The notes beneath the pieces were generated by a model. That model searched no databases. It saw only the letters and a list, made by a program, of their open reading frames with translations, and was not told where the DNA came from. From Opitutus sp. GAS368 (GTDB taxonomy: Bacteria; Verrucomicrobiota; Verrucomicrobiia; Opitutales; UBA953), in the NCBI GenBank assembly GCA_945882655.1, contig CAMCWL010000003.1, forward strand, positions 1-55,564: a stretch of DNA of 55,564 nucleotides, written 5' to 3'. The position numbers were made by a program, and so were the translations under genes. Shown here in pieces: positions 1-8,105 of the stretch; position 1 is the first letter of the stretch; the number at the start of each line of letters is the position of its first letter.

Positions 1-1098
1 ACCACCGGCCTGCTCGGTACCATGTTCGCCCGCGATAACGTGCATCGGACCAAGGAAGAGGTGGCGCATCTCGTCGACAGCATCGGTGCGACCTTCGCCG
101 ACCATGGTTCGCAGGTCTCGTGCGGCCTCTGGGGTGAGGCCCTTAGCTCGGACTTCGAGAAAATCTCTGAACTGATTGCGGATGGTATCCTCGGTCCGAA
201 GATTCTGCCCGAAACATTCGCCTTAGAGCGTGCCGCCATCATCACAGCTTGCCGCGAAGCCGAAGACGACATCGTTGAGAAGGCTCGTCTGCAGCTCCAG
301 CGCCAGTACTTCGGTGCGCATCCGCTTGCGATTGATGCCTGTGGTACGCCCGAGACCTTGGCCAAGATCCAGCCGTCCGACCTAGCGGCGTTGCACCAGT
401 CCCTGGTCGTCGCGGACAATATTGTCGTTGGCGTCAGTGGCGCCTTCGATCGCCCGACGGTCATGGAGTTCGTCAACCGTCGTTTCGGCTCGCTACCGAA
501 GCTTTCATTGAGTCGACTTGGTCTGCCCAAGCATGTTCCGTCTAAGGCTAGCAAGGTCCTGGAGCGGGCGCAGGGTGAACAGGCCGTCGTTGCCATCGCA
601 TTCCCTCATTGTGGCTTCGGGCCGGACGAGGTCGTCGCGGCCAACGTGACCGAAGAACTCCTCAGCGGCATGGCTAGCGGGTTGTTTCGCCGAGTGCGTG
701 AAGAGAAGGGTATGGCCTATTTCGTCGGTGCTACGCGGGTCGAGGTCGTCGACCAAGGTATGTTCTATCTTTATGCCGGTACCGCGCCCGCTTCGGCCCA
801 AGAGGTGGCGAAAGAGATGCGCCTGGAGCTCGATCGACTCCGTAAGGGTAAGTTTGCTCCGAATGAGATCGAGGACGCCAAACGTCGTATGCGTGTATCC
901 CGTCGTCAGGGACGTCAGTCCGCGGGCGCTCGGATGCAGGGCGCGCTTGTGCGCGAGGTGGCCGGCCTAGGGGCTAATTTCGATGCCGAGTGGGAGCGCC
1001 GCATGAGCCTGACCGATGAAGCCGCCGTGCAGGCGTTCGCACAGCGCTACCTAGACGCCGAATTCGAGCAAGAGCTCATCGTTCTCCCTAAGGAGTGA
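1..1098 (+). CDS. M16 family zinc peptidase-like protein, C-terminal part (5' truncated)
   Basis: The reading frame is open from base 1 and stops at 1098, so about 365 residues are seen and the N-terminus lies outside the window. The visible part has the two-layer M16 (insulinase/processing peptidase) pattern: an opening segment in which a serine/threonine-rich IGATF stretch follows a helix, then the characteristic REEKGMAYFVGATR block around residues 230-245. No HxxEH zinc motif is visible. This fits the non-catalytic second half of a two-domain M16 protein whose first half carries the metal site, or a stand-alone inactive M16 subunit. It ends directly against the convergent MFS gene, with stop codons touching. 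The family assignment is firm; substrate and catalytic status cannot be judged from this fragment. Confidence 0.85.
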   Translation, partial: TTGLLGTMFARDNVHRTKEEVAHLVDSIGATFADHGSQVSCGLWGEALSSDFEKISELIADGILGPKILPETFALERAAIITACREAEDDIVEKARLQLQRQYFGAHPLAIDACGTPETLAKIQPSDLAALHQSLVVADNIVVGVSGAFDRPTVMEFVNRRFGSLPKLSLSRLGLPKHVPSKASKVLERAQGEQAVVAIAFPHCGFGPDEVVAANVTEELLSGMASGLFRRVREEKGMAYFVGATRVEVVDQGMFYLYAGTAPASAQEVAKEMRLELDRLRKGKFAPNEIEDAKRRMRVSRRQGRQSAGARMQGALVREVAGLGANFDAEWERRMSLTDEAAVQAFAQRYLDAEFEQELIVLPKE

Positions 1099-2364
1099 TC
1101 AGGCGTCTTCGAAGTGCCGCTTCGCAAACCAGGCCGACAGGATGCCGGGGATGGCGAGGCTGAGTGCGAACAGGAAGTATTGGGCGTAGCCGAGACGCTC
1201 GGCGAGGTGGCCCGCCCAGAGTCCCGGGAGGTAATTGGCGAGCAGTGCGAAGGTAGAGAGCGCGGCGTAGCGGACGGCAGCCCCCGGGCCAGAGGCCAGC
1301 TTCATCATCGCCAGGATCAGTGCGCAGAGGCCGGCGCCGTAAACGATATACTCCACGATGAATACGCCGCCGATGATCCAAAGGTTGTGGCTTCCATCAT
1401 AGGCTAGCCAGGCGAACGCCATCAAGGGTAGGTGCATCGTGACTCCCAGTGGGAGAAGTGAGCGGGCCAAGCCGAGCCTAGCCACCACGAGCGACCCGAT
1501 GACGCCGCCGAGCGCCAGGCCGCCGACGGCCGACATCATCCGGAGTACCGCATAGGTTTCGTTGCTGAGGCCTAAGCCCCCCGCCGTGGTAGACTTCGCG
1601 AACATCGGGATGATCCGCGCCATGTGTACTTCGCTTGCCCGATAGAACAAGATAAGGGCGAGGACGGCGATGAGTCGCCTGTCGCTGAGCAGGGAGCGCA
1701 ATCCGGCGAGCATCTCGCGGAAGCGATCCCGGATGGTGCTCGTATCGGCGGAGGTGGTGGGCTCAGCCGCGAGCCCCCAAGCGTTGGCAACTAAGGTCAG
1801 TAAAGCCAGGATGGCTGCGGTTGCTAGCGCCCACGACCAGGCGTCGGCGGTCTGCGGCCCGTAGTCCATGATACGACCCACGAGCCAGATGAGTCCTGGG
1901 CCTGCTAGTACTACGCCGACCTTGGTGGCGACGTTAAGGATGCCGGAGTGCGTCGCGCGGCTTTTGTCGTCGAGCGAGGCGACGAAGTAGCCATCGAGGG
2001 CGAAGTCATGGGCGGCCGCGAACAGGGACAGCAGGATAAGGCAGCCGATGATCGGGGTGGTGGAGAATTGGTCCGCGCCTACGTGGTAGGCGAGCACGCC
2101 AAGCAGGGCGGCGATGCCCAGTTCGGACGCGAGGATGAATCGCCGCGGGTTAAAGCCAGCGACGAGGGGGGAGAGGAGTATCTTGCAGCCGACAATCAGG
2201 CCGAAGACCGCGACGGCTTTCGTGATCTGGCCGTCAGCATAGCCTAGGTCCATGAGCGCAACGGGGAGGGCCTCGTCGCGGACCGCCGCAGGGATAGACT
2301 GGAATAGGTAGGCCGCGAAGACCCAGAGCCAGGCGCGTCGTGGGATCGTCGCGGGCTCTTTCAT
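1099..2364 (-). CDS. MFS transporter, AmpG-like
   Basis: A 421-residue hydrophobic protein with roughly twelve predicted membrane segments. It lacks a signal peptide and starts with a short cytoplasmic tail before an aromatic first helix (WLWVFAAYLFQSIP). The pattern, with a first helix opening on a glycine/proline-rich turn and a central loop near residues 195-220, resembles the AmpG/MFS_1 group of inner-membrane carriers. AmpG itself imports anhydromuropeptides in peptidoglycan recycling, but I cannot assign a substrate here. It is the last gene of a run that begins at mlaE, with a 3-nt gap from the preceding orphan gene, so it may serve envelope turnover. Its stop codon abuts that of the convergent M16 gene. 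Fold confidence is high, function confidence low. Confidence 0.8.
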   Translation of the reverse strand: MKEPATIPRRAWLWVFAAYLFQSIPAAVRDEALPVALMDLGYADGQITKAVAVFGLIVGCKILLSPLVAGFNPRRFILASELGIAALLGVLAYHVGADQFSTTPIIGCLILLSLFAAAHDFALDGYFVASLDDKSRATHSGILNVATKVGVVLAGPGLIWLVGRIMDYGPQTADAWSWALATAAILALLTLVANAWGLAAEPTTSADTSTIRDRFREMLAGLRSLLSDRRLIAVLALILFYRASEVHMARIIPMFAKSTTAGGLGLSNETYAVLRMMSAVGGLALGGVIGSLVVARLGLARSLLPLGVTMHLPLMAFAWLAYDGSHNLWIIGGVFIVEYIVYGAGLCALILAMMKLASGPGAAVRYAALSTFALLANYLPGLWAGHLAERLGYAQYFLFALSLAIPGILSAWFAKRHFEDA

Positions 2365-2367
2365 CGC

Positions 2368-3204
2368 TTAGGCGCCTTCGCCGAGCTGAGCGCGACCGAA
2401 GTGATCGACGGAGCGGAGCAGGCCGTCGACAAATTTGGCGACGGTTATATTCAGTCCGAGTAGTTCGGAGTCCGTCAGGTCCAGCATTTCGCCTGGCTTA
2501 AAGGTACGAGTGCTGTCGGACAGGCGGGCGACCGTCTTCGGCTTATTCTCGTCGCTGAGGCCGTGGCGGGTGACGCCTGGCGGAAGTTCGGCTTCCGCTT
2601 CGGGAGCTTTCTCCGGTTCGGCCGGGACTTCGAAGTCCTTCATTGCCTTGAATTCGAGGGTGAGGGAGCCATCCGGGGTGATGTCGTCGTTGGTGACAAG
2701 GCCGCCACGGACGAGCACGCGCAGAGCGGCGGCGAGGCTGAAGACGCCGTCTTCCAGGTCGCAGACGATACCGAAATTTTCTTCGAAAGTCGTGAAGCGA
2801 TCCTGCAAGCTCATCTTCTGGAAGGCACTCTGCTTGTCCGCGATGATCTTTTCGATGAGCGGGTCGCGGCGCTGGTTCTTACCTTGTTCGCGGATGAACA
2901 GGCACAGCAGGTGGCACTGCACCATGCATTCCGAGGAAAGCGTCAGCAGGTCATTGACGGTCGTACGCATCATCAAGCCGCGGGCGTAGGCGAGCATCTG
3001 CTCCGGTGGCAGGTGGGCCTGGGGGACCGGCATCACGCGGGAAACCGAAGAGAAGTGTTCGTAGGCCTTGGGGTCTGCCGTGTGCAGTCCGGCAATGCTG
3101 AACGCGAGCATATCATGCTGGCGTTGGAGGGCCGTGAAGAACGAGCGGCTGATGTTCTGGAGCGAGATGACGTTCTCGCCGTTGCCGGGCTGGGGCTGGG
3201 ACAT
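2368..3204 (-). CDS. Conserved-looking hypothetical protein, 278 aa
   Basis: I do not recognise this family. The protein is soluble by appearance, with no signal peptide or membrane segment. It is largely helical, with a cysteine-containing helix near residues 85-107 (SSECMVQCHLLCLF) and an acidic, proline-rich linker around residues 195-212. A basic/polar stretch and a short helical C-terminal domain containing LDLTDSELLGLNI follow. It lies 6 nt downstream of the SpoU-like gene and 3 nt upstream of the MFS gene, so it is almost certainly translated as part of the mla-led unit. Codon use and base composition match the neighbours, so transfer is not indicated. A role in envelope or RNA biology would be a guess from position only. 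Confidence 0.75.
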   Translation of the reverse strand: MSQPQPGNGENVISLQNISRSFFTALQRQHDMLAFSIAGLHTADPKAYEHFSSVSRVMPVPQAHLPPEQMLAYARGLMMRTTVNDLLTLSSECMVQCHLLCLFIREQGKNQRRDPLIEKIIADKQSAFQKMSLQDRFTTFEENFGIVCDLEDGVFSLAAALRVLVRGGLVTNDDITPDGSLTLEFKAMKDFEVPAEPEKAPEAEAELPPGVTRHGLSDENKPKTVARLSDSTRTFKPGEMLDLTDSELLGLNITVAKFVDGLLRSVDHFGRAQLGEGA

Positions 3205-3210
3205 GGGGAA

Positions 3211-4038
3211 TTAGCTGGTCGGATTGGAACCCTTGTCCTTGGCGTGGCGAGCCCTTTTGCGGGAGAGGAAGCCGTCGGCGCGGGGTTGGGGTGTGGAGGC
3301 GAACCAGGCGATAGCCAAGGGCGCGATCTCGGAAAGGGATAGGGAGGGCTGACCGACGAGACCCGGGAAGCGGTAGCAATGCTCGACCCGCGGCTGGATG
3401 TCGGGGTCGAGCTTGCCGCCCGGGATAAGCAGGGCGAGGTGACGGCCCGGGACGCGGACCGGCACGGCGAGGTCGATTTTTCGGCCAATTTCAGGCGAGA
3501 GAGCGACCACGCAGCAACGGTCTTCGACGAGCTTCAGAAGTCCGCCGAGGGCCGCTGCGCGCATGAGGCGAAGCTGTTCCATCGCGCCGCGGGAGAGATT
3601 CCACGCTTCTGGATGGAAGGAGAGTTTCTCGGTGCCGCCGGAGAGGAGGAGGCGCTTTAGTCCGAAGGCGGCCATCGAACGGGCAATGGCAGCGAGGTCG
3701 GCCGCGTCCGTGACGCCATCGGCGATGACGATGCTTTCGCGGGTCTCGCGCCATTCGGCGAAGTCGGAGATACGAGCTAGTCCGAAGTCGGGCCGCATGG
3801 TGAGCGCGCAGACGTCATCGCAGGGGCCTTCGGCCGTCTTGACGAGTTCGATCGGTCCGACGATGCGGGTCTTTACGCCGAGCTCCGCGAAGGCGGCGTC
3901 GTATTCGGCGAGATTGGGTGCGAACGCAGCGGTCGCGACGACCTCACGTAACGCCTTAGGATGGTGCTTGAGGCAGGCGAGCAGCGCGGCGATGCCCCGG
4001 ATGACCAGGCGGTTGGGATGGGGGTCGTTGGTATTCAC
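3211..4038 (-). CDS. SpoU/TrmH-like (SPOUT) protein with degenerate SAM-binding motifs
   Basis: A 275-residue protein with an N-terminal substrate-binding-like domain (about residues 10-95) and a C-terminal region that lines up with SpoU motifs. Motif 1 (107-126) reads like the usual DNxxDPxNxGxxxR, but with Asn replaced by Asp114 and Gly by Ala116; Arg120 is kept. Motif 2 (200-210) has IPGGKLD in place of the GxExxG loop. Motif 3 (231-243) has SLSLSEIA in place of SLNVSxA. In TrmH-type 2'-O-ribose methyltransferases these loops form the knot that binds SAM, so catalysis is doubtful. The basic C-terminal tail (RKRARHAKDK) could bind RNA. The start is a GTG overlapping the DUF5069 stop by 4 bp (GTGA). 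Fold assignment is an inference from motif spacing. Confidence 0.65.
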   Translation of the reverse strand: MNTNDPHPNRLVIRGIAALLACLKHHPKALREVVATAAFAPNLAEYDAAFAELGVKTRIVGPIELVKTAEGPCDDVCALTMRPDFGLARISDFAEWRETRESIVIADGVTDAADLAAIARSMAAFGLKRLLLSGGTEKLSFHPEAWNLSRGAMEQLRLMRAAALGGLLKLVEDRCCVVALSPEIGRKIDLAVPVRVPGRHLALLIPGGKLDPDIQPRVEHCYRFPGLVGQPSLSLSEIAPLAIAWFASTPQPRADGFLSRKRARHAKDKGSNPTS

Positions 4039-4508
4039 AAAATACGTCCTTCGTCGAAGTCGATCATGTCTGCGAAGGAAATCACGTCGGTGCGTTGCTC
4101 AGCGCCCATCTTGCTTTTGGCGCTGTCGAGGGCTTCGCGGCCCATCGGGCTCATGCCTTTCTGGACCAATTCGCGGTTCCAGACAGCGACGCGCAGGTCG
4201 GCGGGGAAAAGTGCTTTCAGGCGGCTATCGAGTTCGGTTTCGGTCTGCGTCTCGCGGACGCAGGCGATGACCTGCTCAGGGTCCACTCCGAGATGGAGAC
4301 AGAGGAAGCGATCGAAGCCCTTGCAGAAGTTGCGCTGATAGGACTTCGGAAGTTCGCCTTTCAGGTGCTTGCGAATCTTGCCGAGGAAGCGGGGCAGGTG
4401 GAGTAGGCCAGTCGCCGGATGCGGTATGTAAGCCGAGGGAAGGTCGTAGCAGATTTCACCGGTGGCTTCTGAGAAGCCGTCAGGGCGAGGGGCGGAAGGC
4501 GTGGTCAT
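4035..4508 (-). CDS. DUF5069 domain protein
   Basis: A 157-residue soluble protein. The core matches what I recall of DUF5069, a family seen often in Verrucomicrobiota and relatives. It has an early TGLLHLPRFLGKIRKHLKG segment (about residues 33-51), where a conserved leucine-rich helix with basic residues follows HLPR, then a middle helical part and an acidic C-terminus. No catalytic motif is evident and the molecular role is unknown. It overlaps the pqiC-like gene upstream and the SpoU-like gene downstream by 4 bp each, so expression is probably coupled to the lipid-transport genes. The start ATG lies in that overlap and has no Shine-Dalgarno sequence. Confidence 0.7.
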   Translation of the reverse strand: MTTPSAPRPDGFSEATGEICYDLPSAYIPHPATGLLHLPRFLGKIRKHLKGELPKSYQRNFCKGFDRFLCLHLGVDPEQVIACVRETQTETELDSRLKALFPADLRVAVWNRELVQKGMSPMGREALDSAKSKMGAEQRTDVISFADMIDFDEGRIL

Positions 4509-5131
4509 TTCGACGAGGAGGCGGCCGGCAGGAGCTTGGCGATCTCGGCCGAGATCGCGGCAAGGTTCGCCGATTGGGCCTTTTCGAATTCGGTCGGCGT
4601 ACGTTCCTTGAGCGGACGGGATTGCGAAAGCGTCTTGGTCGCGAGGAGGGTGCCGTCGGATTTCTCGAGGCGGAACGTGAGCTGCAGGGTGGCGGTATCC
4701 GTATTCGGAGCCGTTCCAGGAATAGAAAAAATTGAACGTTCGGGGCCGGCGGGAGTAAAGACTTCCATCTTGTCGACGGTCAGCAGGAGCACGAGGTGCT
4801 CCTCGGCGGGCGACTGCGTGGAAGAGGGTAATCCGGTCAGCGAGGTGAGGTGGCGCCCGACGGCTTCAGGGATGGCTCGGTCGAGTGGGGCGATCCAGCG
4901 GTGGGCGTCTTCGATGCGCACCCATCCGGTATCATCGATCAGCACGACGTTCGGGCGCCGCAGGGCCGATGGGATGATGGCGCGGGGGACGAACAGAATC
5001 GGCGCGGAACGGGTCGTGACGGCGGCCGGTGAGGCGAGCTGGTGGAAGGTAACGGCTTCACTCTTCTTGTCGAAGATGATGCAGCCGGTCAGGAGCGCGG
5101 ACAGGCCAAGCAACAGGACGCGGGATTTCAT
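4505..5131 (-). CDS. PqiC/ABC-type transport auxiliary lipoprotein
   Basis: A 208-residue lipoprotein. Residues 1-16 form a lipoprotein signal and the lipobox LLTGC ends at Cys17, the lipidated residue. The mature part has the alternating strands of the PqiC/DUF330 (ABC-type transport auxiliary) fold: an early VTFHQLASPA segment, a PRAIIPSALRRPNVVLID block, and a late strand pair ending in KTLSQSRPLKE. Members sit at the outer membrane and assist MCE-type lipid transporters. The position supports this, since the gene follows mlaD with a 4-bp overlap and belongs to the mlaEFD cluster. The C-terminal helix contains several alanines and would project from the domain. It is the outer-membrane end of the putative transport path. 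Confidence 0.8.
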   Translation of the reverse strand: MKSRVLLLGLSALLTGCIIFDKKSEAVTFHQLASPAAVTTRSAPILFVPRAIIPSALRRPNVVLIDDTGWVRIEDAHRWIAPLDRAIPEAVGRHLTSLTGLPSSTQSPAEEHLVLLLTVDKMEVFTPAGPERSIFSIPGTAPNTDTATLQLTFRLEKSDGTLLATKTLSQSRPLKERTPTEFEKAQSANLAAISAEIAKLLPAASSSK

Positions 5132-6162
5132 TTAGCGGCCGGCTCCTCCTTGGGCTTCGCATCTTTGGAGGGCGATTTGCTTCGACCTTGGATGATTGTC
5201 TCGGGGTTACGTTCGATGAAATCAGCGAGCGAGCGGATTGCCTGAGCTGCCTCGGAGACGTCGGCCAGAGCCTGGTCGAGGTCGCGACGGGCGGGCGAAC
5301 CTGGCTTGGTGAGCGTGCGGAGATTCTCGGAGGTTTCGTTCAGTCGTTCGAGGGCCTTACGGCCAGCGGTCGCCATCGCCTTGATGTCGTCGGTCACCGG
5401 GTCAACCTTGCCGCTGAGGCGTTTGACGAGGACGTCGATGCCTTGCATTGCGGTAGAGAAGTCGGAGACCGCACGGGTGATGGCGGGGTCACCGGTGATC
5501 TTAGAGATGTTAGAGGAGGCTTGGACTAGGTTGCCGTTGATCTTCTCGAACTCGATCTGCGAAGCACCCTTGTCAATCCGGGTGAGAATCGAATCCACTT
5601 TTTTCGTGATTGAAACGAAGTCGATTCGGCTAAGTTGATCTAACGTCTGTGCCACGGCCTTGGTCAGGGCGCCGAGGTTGGACGGCTGGGTAGGAATCTC
5701 GGGAAGTTCGCCCTTCGGATCGTGTAGCTTGTAGGCCGTGTCCGGCAGGTAGTCCAATTCGACGTAGAGCACGCCGGTGATGACGGACTGCTGCTGCAGC
5801 TTGGCGCGGAGCCCTTTCTCGATCGAGAGGCGCAGGCCTTGCTTCTGGAGTAAGGCTTGATCGATGCCACGGCGAGTGAGGAGGTCGGGCGAGAACTCCA
5901 TGACCACCGGGACAGAGTAGTCGGCCGCCGATTGGCCTGAGGTGCGCAGGAGGACTTGGCTGACCTTACCGATGCTGACGCCGCGGAATTTGACCGGCGC
6001 GCCGATGTCCAGACCGCTGACCGAATCTTCGAAATAGGCGATCGCGGCGGGCTTGGCACCCGTGAAGGAACCGGCCCCGAGCAGGACCACGGCGGCGATG
6101 ATGAGCAGGATGCCTCCGACCACGAAGGCCCCGATAAGTGTCATGTTGGCGGATCTACGCAT
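5128..6162 (-). CDS. mlaD: MlaD/MCE-domain lipid transport protein
   Basis: A 344-residue protein with a single N-terminal membrane anchor (about residues 8-31, LIGAFVVGGILLIIAAVVLL) and one MCE domain. The domain carries the family signature FEDSVSGLDIGAPVKFRGVSIGKV at roughly residues 44-67. A long helical C-terminal region with coiled-coil character and a charged Lys/Glu tail follows. MCE proteins form hexameric periplasmic rings that carry phospholipid between membranes. The gene lies 2 nt after mlaF and overlaps the pqiC-like gene by 4 bp. The extended C-terminal helix is longer than in E. coli MlaD (183 residues), closer to PqiB/YebT-style or plant TGD2-style spans, and could form a needle across the periplasm. 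Family assignment is firm. Confidence 0.88.
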   Translation of the reverse strand: MRRSANMTLIGAFVVGGILLIIAAVVLLGAGSFTGAKPAAIAYFEDSVSGLDIGAPVKFRGVSIGKVSQVLLRTSGQSAADYSVPVVMEFSPDLLTRRGIDQALLQKQGLRLSIEKGLRAKLQQQSVITGVLYVELDYLPDTAYKLHDPKGELPEIPTQPSNLGALTKAVAQTLDQLSRIDFVSITKKVDSILTRIDKGASQIEFEKINGNLVQASSNISKITGDPAITRAVSDFSTAMQGIDVLVKRLSGKVDPVTDDIKAMATAGRKALERLNETSENLRTLTKPGSPARRDLDQALADVSEAAQAIRSLADFIERNPETIIQGRSKSPSKDAKPKEEPAAK

Positions 6163-6164
6163 GG

Positions 6165-6923
6165 TCAGTCGAAACGTGCTTGGGTAAAGAAGGCGTGTAC
6201 CTTCGGCGAATTGCCAGCCTGAAGGAAGCCCTTCGGGGGGCCGTAGGCACCCATGGTGCCCGTGTCGGGGTCGAGATAAACGCAGAAGTCGGCGGTCCGC
6301 AGGATGCTGGGAATCTCGTGGCTAACCAGAATGATGGTGGTCCCGTAGGCTTCGCGGAGGCGGAGAATGAGCTCGTCGAGGCGTCCGGAGCTCACTGGAT
6401 CGAGCCCGGCGCTGGGTTCGTCGAGGAAGATGACGGCCGGGTCGAGGGCCATGGCTCGGGCGATGCCAGCACGCTTGGCCATACCGCCACTGATTTCTGA
6501 GGGCAGTTTGTCCATGGCATCAGCCAGGCCAACGAGGGCCAGTTTGTATTCGGCCAGCTGGCGGATGTCCTTGCGGGGAGTCTTGAGGAACTCGCGCATG
6601 GGCATCTCAATATTTTCCCGGAGGGTGAGCGAAGAGAACAATGCGGCGCCCTGGAAGAGGAAGCCGCTCTGGCGAAGGATGTCTTGGCGCTCCTGTCCGT
6701 TCGCCGTAGCGAGGTCGACGCCCATGAGAGTGGTCTTGCCGCCGAGTGGTTCGTCTAGTCCGCCAAGGGCGCGCATGAGCGTGCTCTTGCCGCAGCCGCT
6801 GGGTCCGACAATCGCGAGAATCTTGCCGGGGGCTAGGGACAGGTTGAGCCGATCCATGATCACGGTCTTACCGTGGCCGATGGCTAGATCCGTGCAGGTG
6901 AGGATGTCGGGTATCTCGCTCAC
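6165..6923 (-). CDS. mlaF: Mla-type ABC transporter ATP-binding protein
   Basis: A 252-residue ABC ATPase. It has Walker A (GPSGCGKST, near residue 38), a variant signature (SGGMAKRAGIARA) that is typical of MlaF, Walker B with VIFLDEPSAGLDP, and the switch histidine in ILVSHE. I place the start at a GTG (6923) overlapping the mlaE stop as GTGA. The frame stays open further upstream, but that extension lies inside mlaE and is low complexity. It energises lipid movement with MlaE, MlaD and probably the PqiC-like lipoprotein. Its C-terminal end abuts mlaD by 2 nt. Confidence 0.9.
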   Translation of the reverse strand: MSEIPDILTCTDLAIGHGKTVIMDRLNLSLAPGKILAIVGPSGCGKSTLMRALGGLDEPLGGKTTLMGVDLATANGQERQDILRQSGFLFQGAALFSSLTLRENIEMPMREFLKTPRKDIRQLAEYKLALVGLADAMDKLPSEISGGMAKRAGIARAMALDPAVIFLDEPSAGLDPVSSGRLDELILRLREAYGTTIILVSHEIPSILRTADFCVYLDPDTGTMGAYGPPKGFLQAGNSPKVHAFFTQARFD

Positions 6924-8050
6924 AGGTCGAATAGGTTGAAGATCACGGCGAAGATCGCATCGAAGATCACGATGAAGGTGATACCCAGGACGGCAGCGGA
7001 GGTGGCGGCCTCGCCGACGCCGAGGGCGGAACGCTTGGCGACTGAGCCACGATAACACCCAGCCCAGGCGGCGATGAAGCCGAAGGCGATAGACTTGATG
7101 AAGCCGACCAGGAAACTCTTGAAGGTGATGGCGCGGATGGCCTGCGTCAGGTATTGTTCGATGCTGAGGTCGCCGGCGCAGGCGACGATCATGCCCCCGA
7201 AGATACCGATGAAGGTGGCGAAGACCGCGAGGAGTGGTACCATCAGTGTGACGGCCAGGATGCGGGGCAGGGCAAGGTACTCGATGGGGTTGATGCCTAG
7301 GGCGCGCAGTGCATCGGTCTCTTGGCTGACGTTCATGCTGCCGAGCTGCGAGGCGTAGGCCGTCGAAGTGCGTCCGCACGCGATGATACCGGTCATCAAT
7401 GCGCCCATCTCTCGGGTCATGGCGAGGGAGACGAGGTTCGCGACATAGACCGTCGCGCCGACTTGGCGGAGCTGGATGAGGCCGACGTAGGCCATAATGA
7501 GTCCGGTCAGAAAGCCCAAGAGCGCGACGATGGGTAGTGCATCGACGCCCGCGGTCTGCAGCTGGAGCGTGAAGTCTCCCCAATTCACCTTGGCCCGACC
7601 GACGAGCATCTTGAGGAAGCCTAAGGCGGTGTTGCCGATATGCTCAAAGGCACGGGCCCAAGAGCCGCCGCTTTCGACGCCCCAATTTCCAAAAGTCTCG
7701 AGTAAGCCTGCTTGGTCGGATTGGGCGTGGTCGGATGAGGCCTTTTCGGCCATCTGCACGAGGGACTGGAGTCGGGCAGGGAGAGTGGAGATATCCAACT
7801 GGCGGATATTCTTGAAGTTGGCGTAAAGCCACGCCGGGAGCGATGAGTCGAAATCGGTAAGCCCTTCGGCAACGACCTTCGCCCGATCTCCCTTGATGAC
7901 GATCGGCGGGAGTGGTTGATTCAGCTCCCATGCGCCGCCAATGGTGACCAAGGCGGTGCCATCGGCCAGGACTTCCGTCCGGGCAAAAGGTAAGCCTGTG
8001 GGAGCATGGGACATCCTGACTGTCAAATACTTGGGCGAGCCGATGTTCAC
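6920..8050 (-). CDS. mlaE: MlaE permease with N-terminal STAS-like domain
   Basis: The protein is up to 376 residues. The first about 120 residues look like a STAS-like regulatory fold, often found fused to MlaE in non-proteobacterial lineages; the rest is the MlaE permease with five or six membrane helices. Family signatures are clear, including EMGALMTGIIACGRTSTAY and the following MNVSQETDALRALGI block, then a PRILAVTLMVPLLAVFA helix. Two starts are possible: a GTG at 8050 and an ATG at 8014. Neither has a Shine-Dalgarno sequence; the longer form is listed. This is the first gene of the minus-strand unit ending at 1099 and it diverges from the lpxR-like gene at 8106. Confidence 0.87.
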   Translation of the reverse strand: MNIGSPKYLTVRMSHAPTGLPFARTEVLADGTALVTIGGAWELNQPLPPIVIKGDRAKVVAEGLTDFDSSLPAWLYANFKNIRQLDISTLPARLQSLVQMAEKASSDHAQSDQAGLLETFGNWGVESGGSWARAFEHIGNTALGFLKMLVGRAKVNWGDFTLQLQTAGVDALPIVALLGFLTGLIMAYVGLIQLRQVGATVYVANLVSLAMTREMGALMTGIIACGRTSTAYASQLGSMNVSQETDALRALGINPIEYLALPRILAVTLMVPLLAVFATFIGIFGGMIVACAGDLSIEQYLTQAIRAITFKSFLVGFIKSIAFGFIAAWAGCYRGSVAKRSALGVGEAATSAAVLGITFIVIFDAIFAVIFNLFDL

Positions 8051-8105
8051 AAGTCAGAAAGGCGTGGACGCCCCCTTGCGGATGCCCTTTGCTGATGTTT
8101 CAGAA

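Noticed and set aside
6924-7583. Upstream extension of the mlaF frame within mlaE
   Set aside because: The extension is Arg/His/Pro-rich low complexity inside mlaE, and a GTG at 6923 overlaps the mlaE stop as in other gene pairs here.
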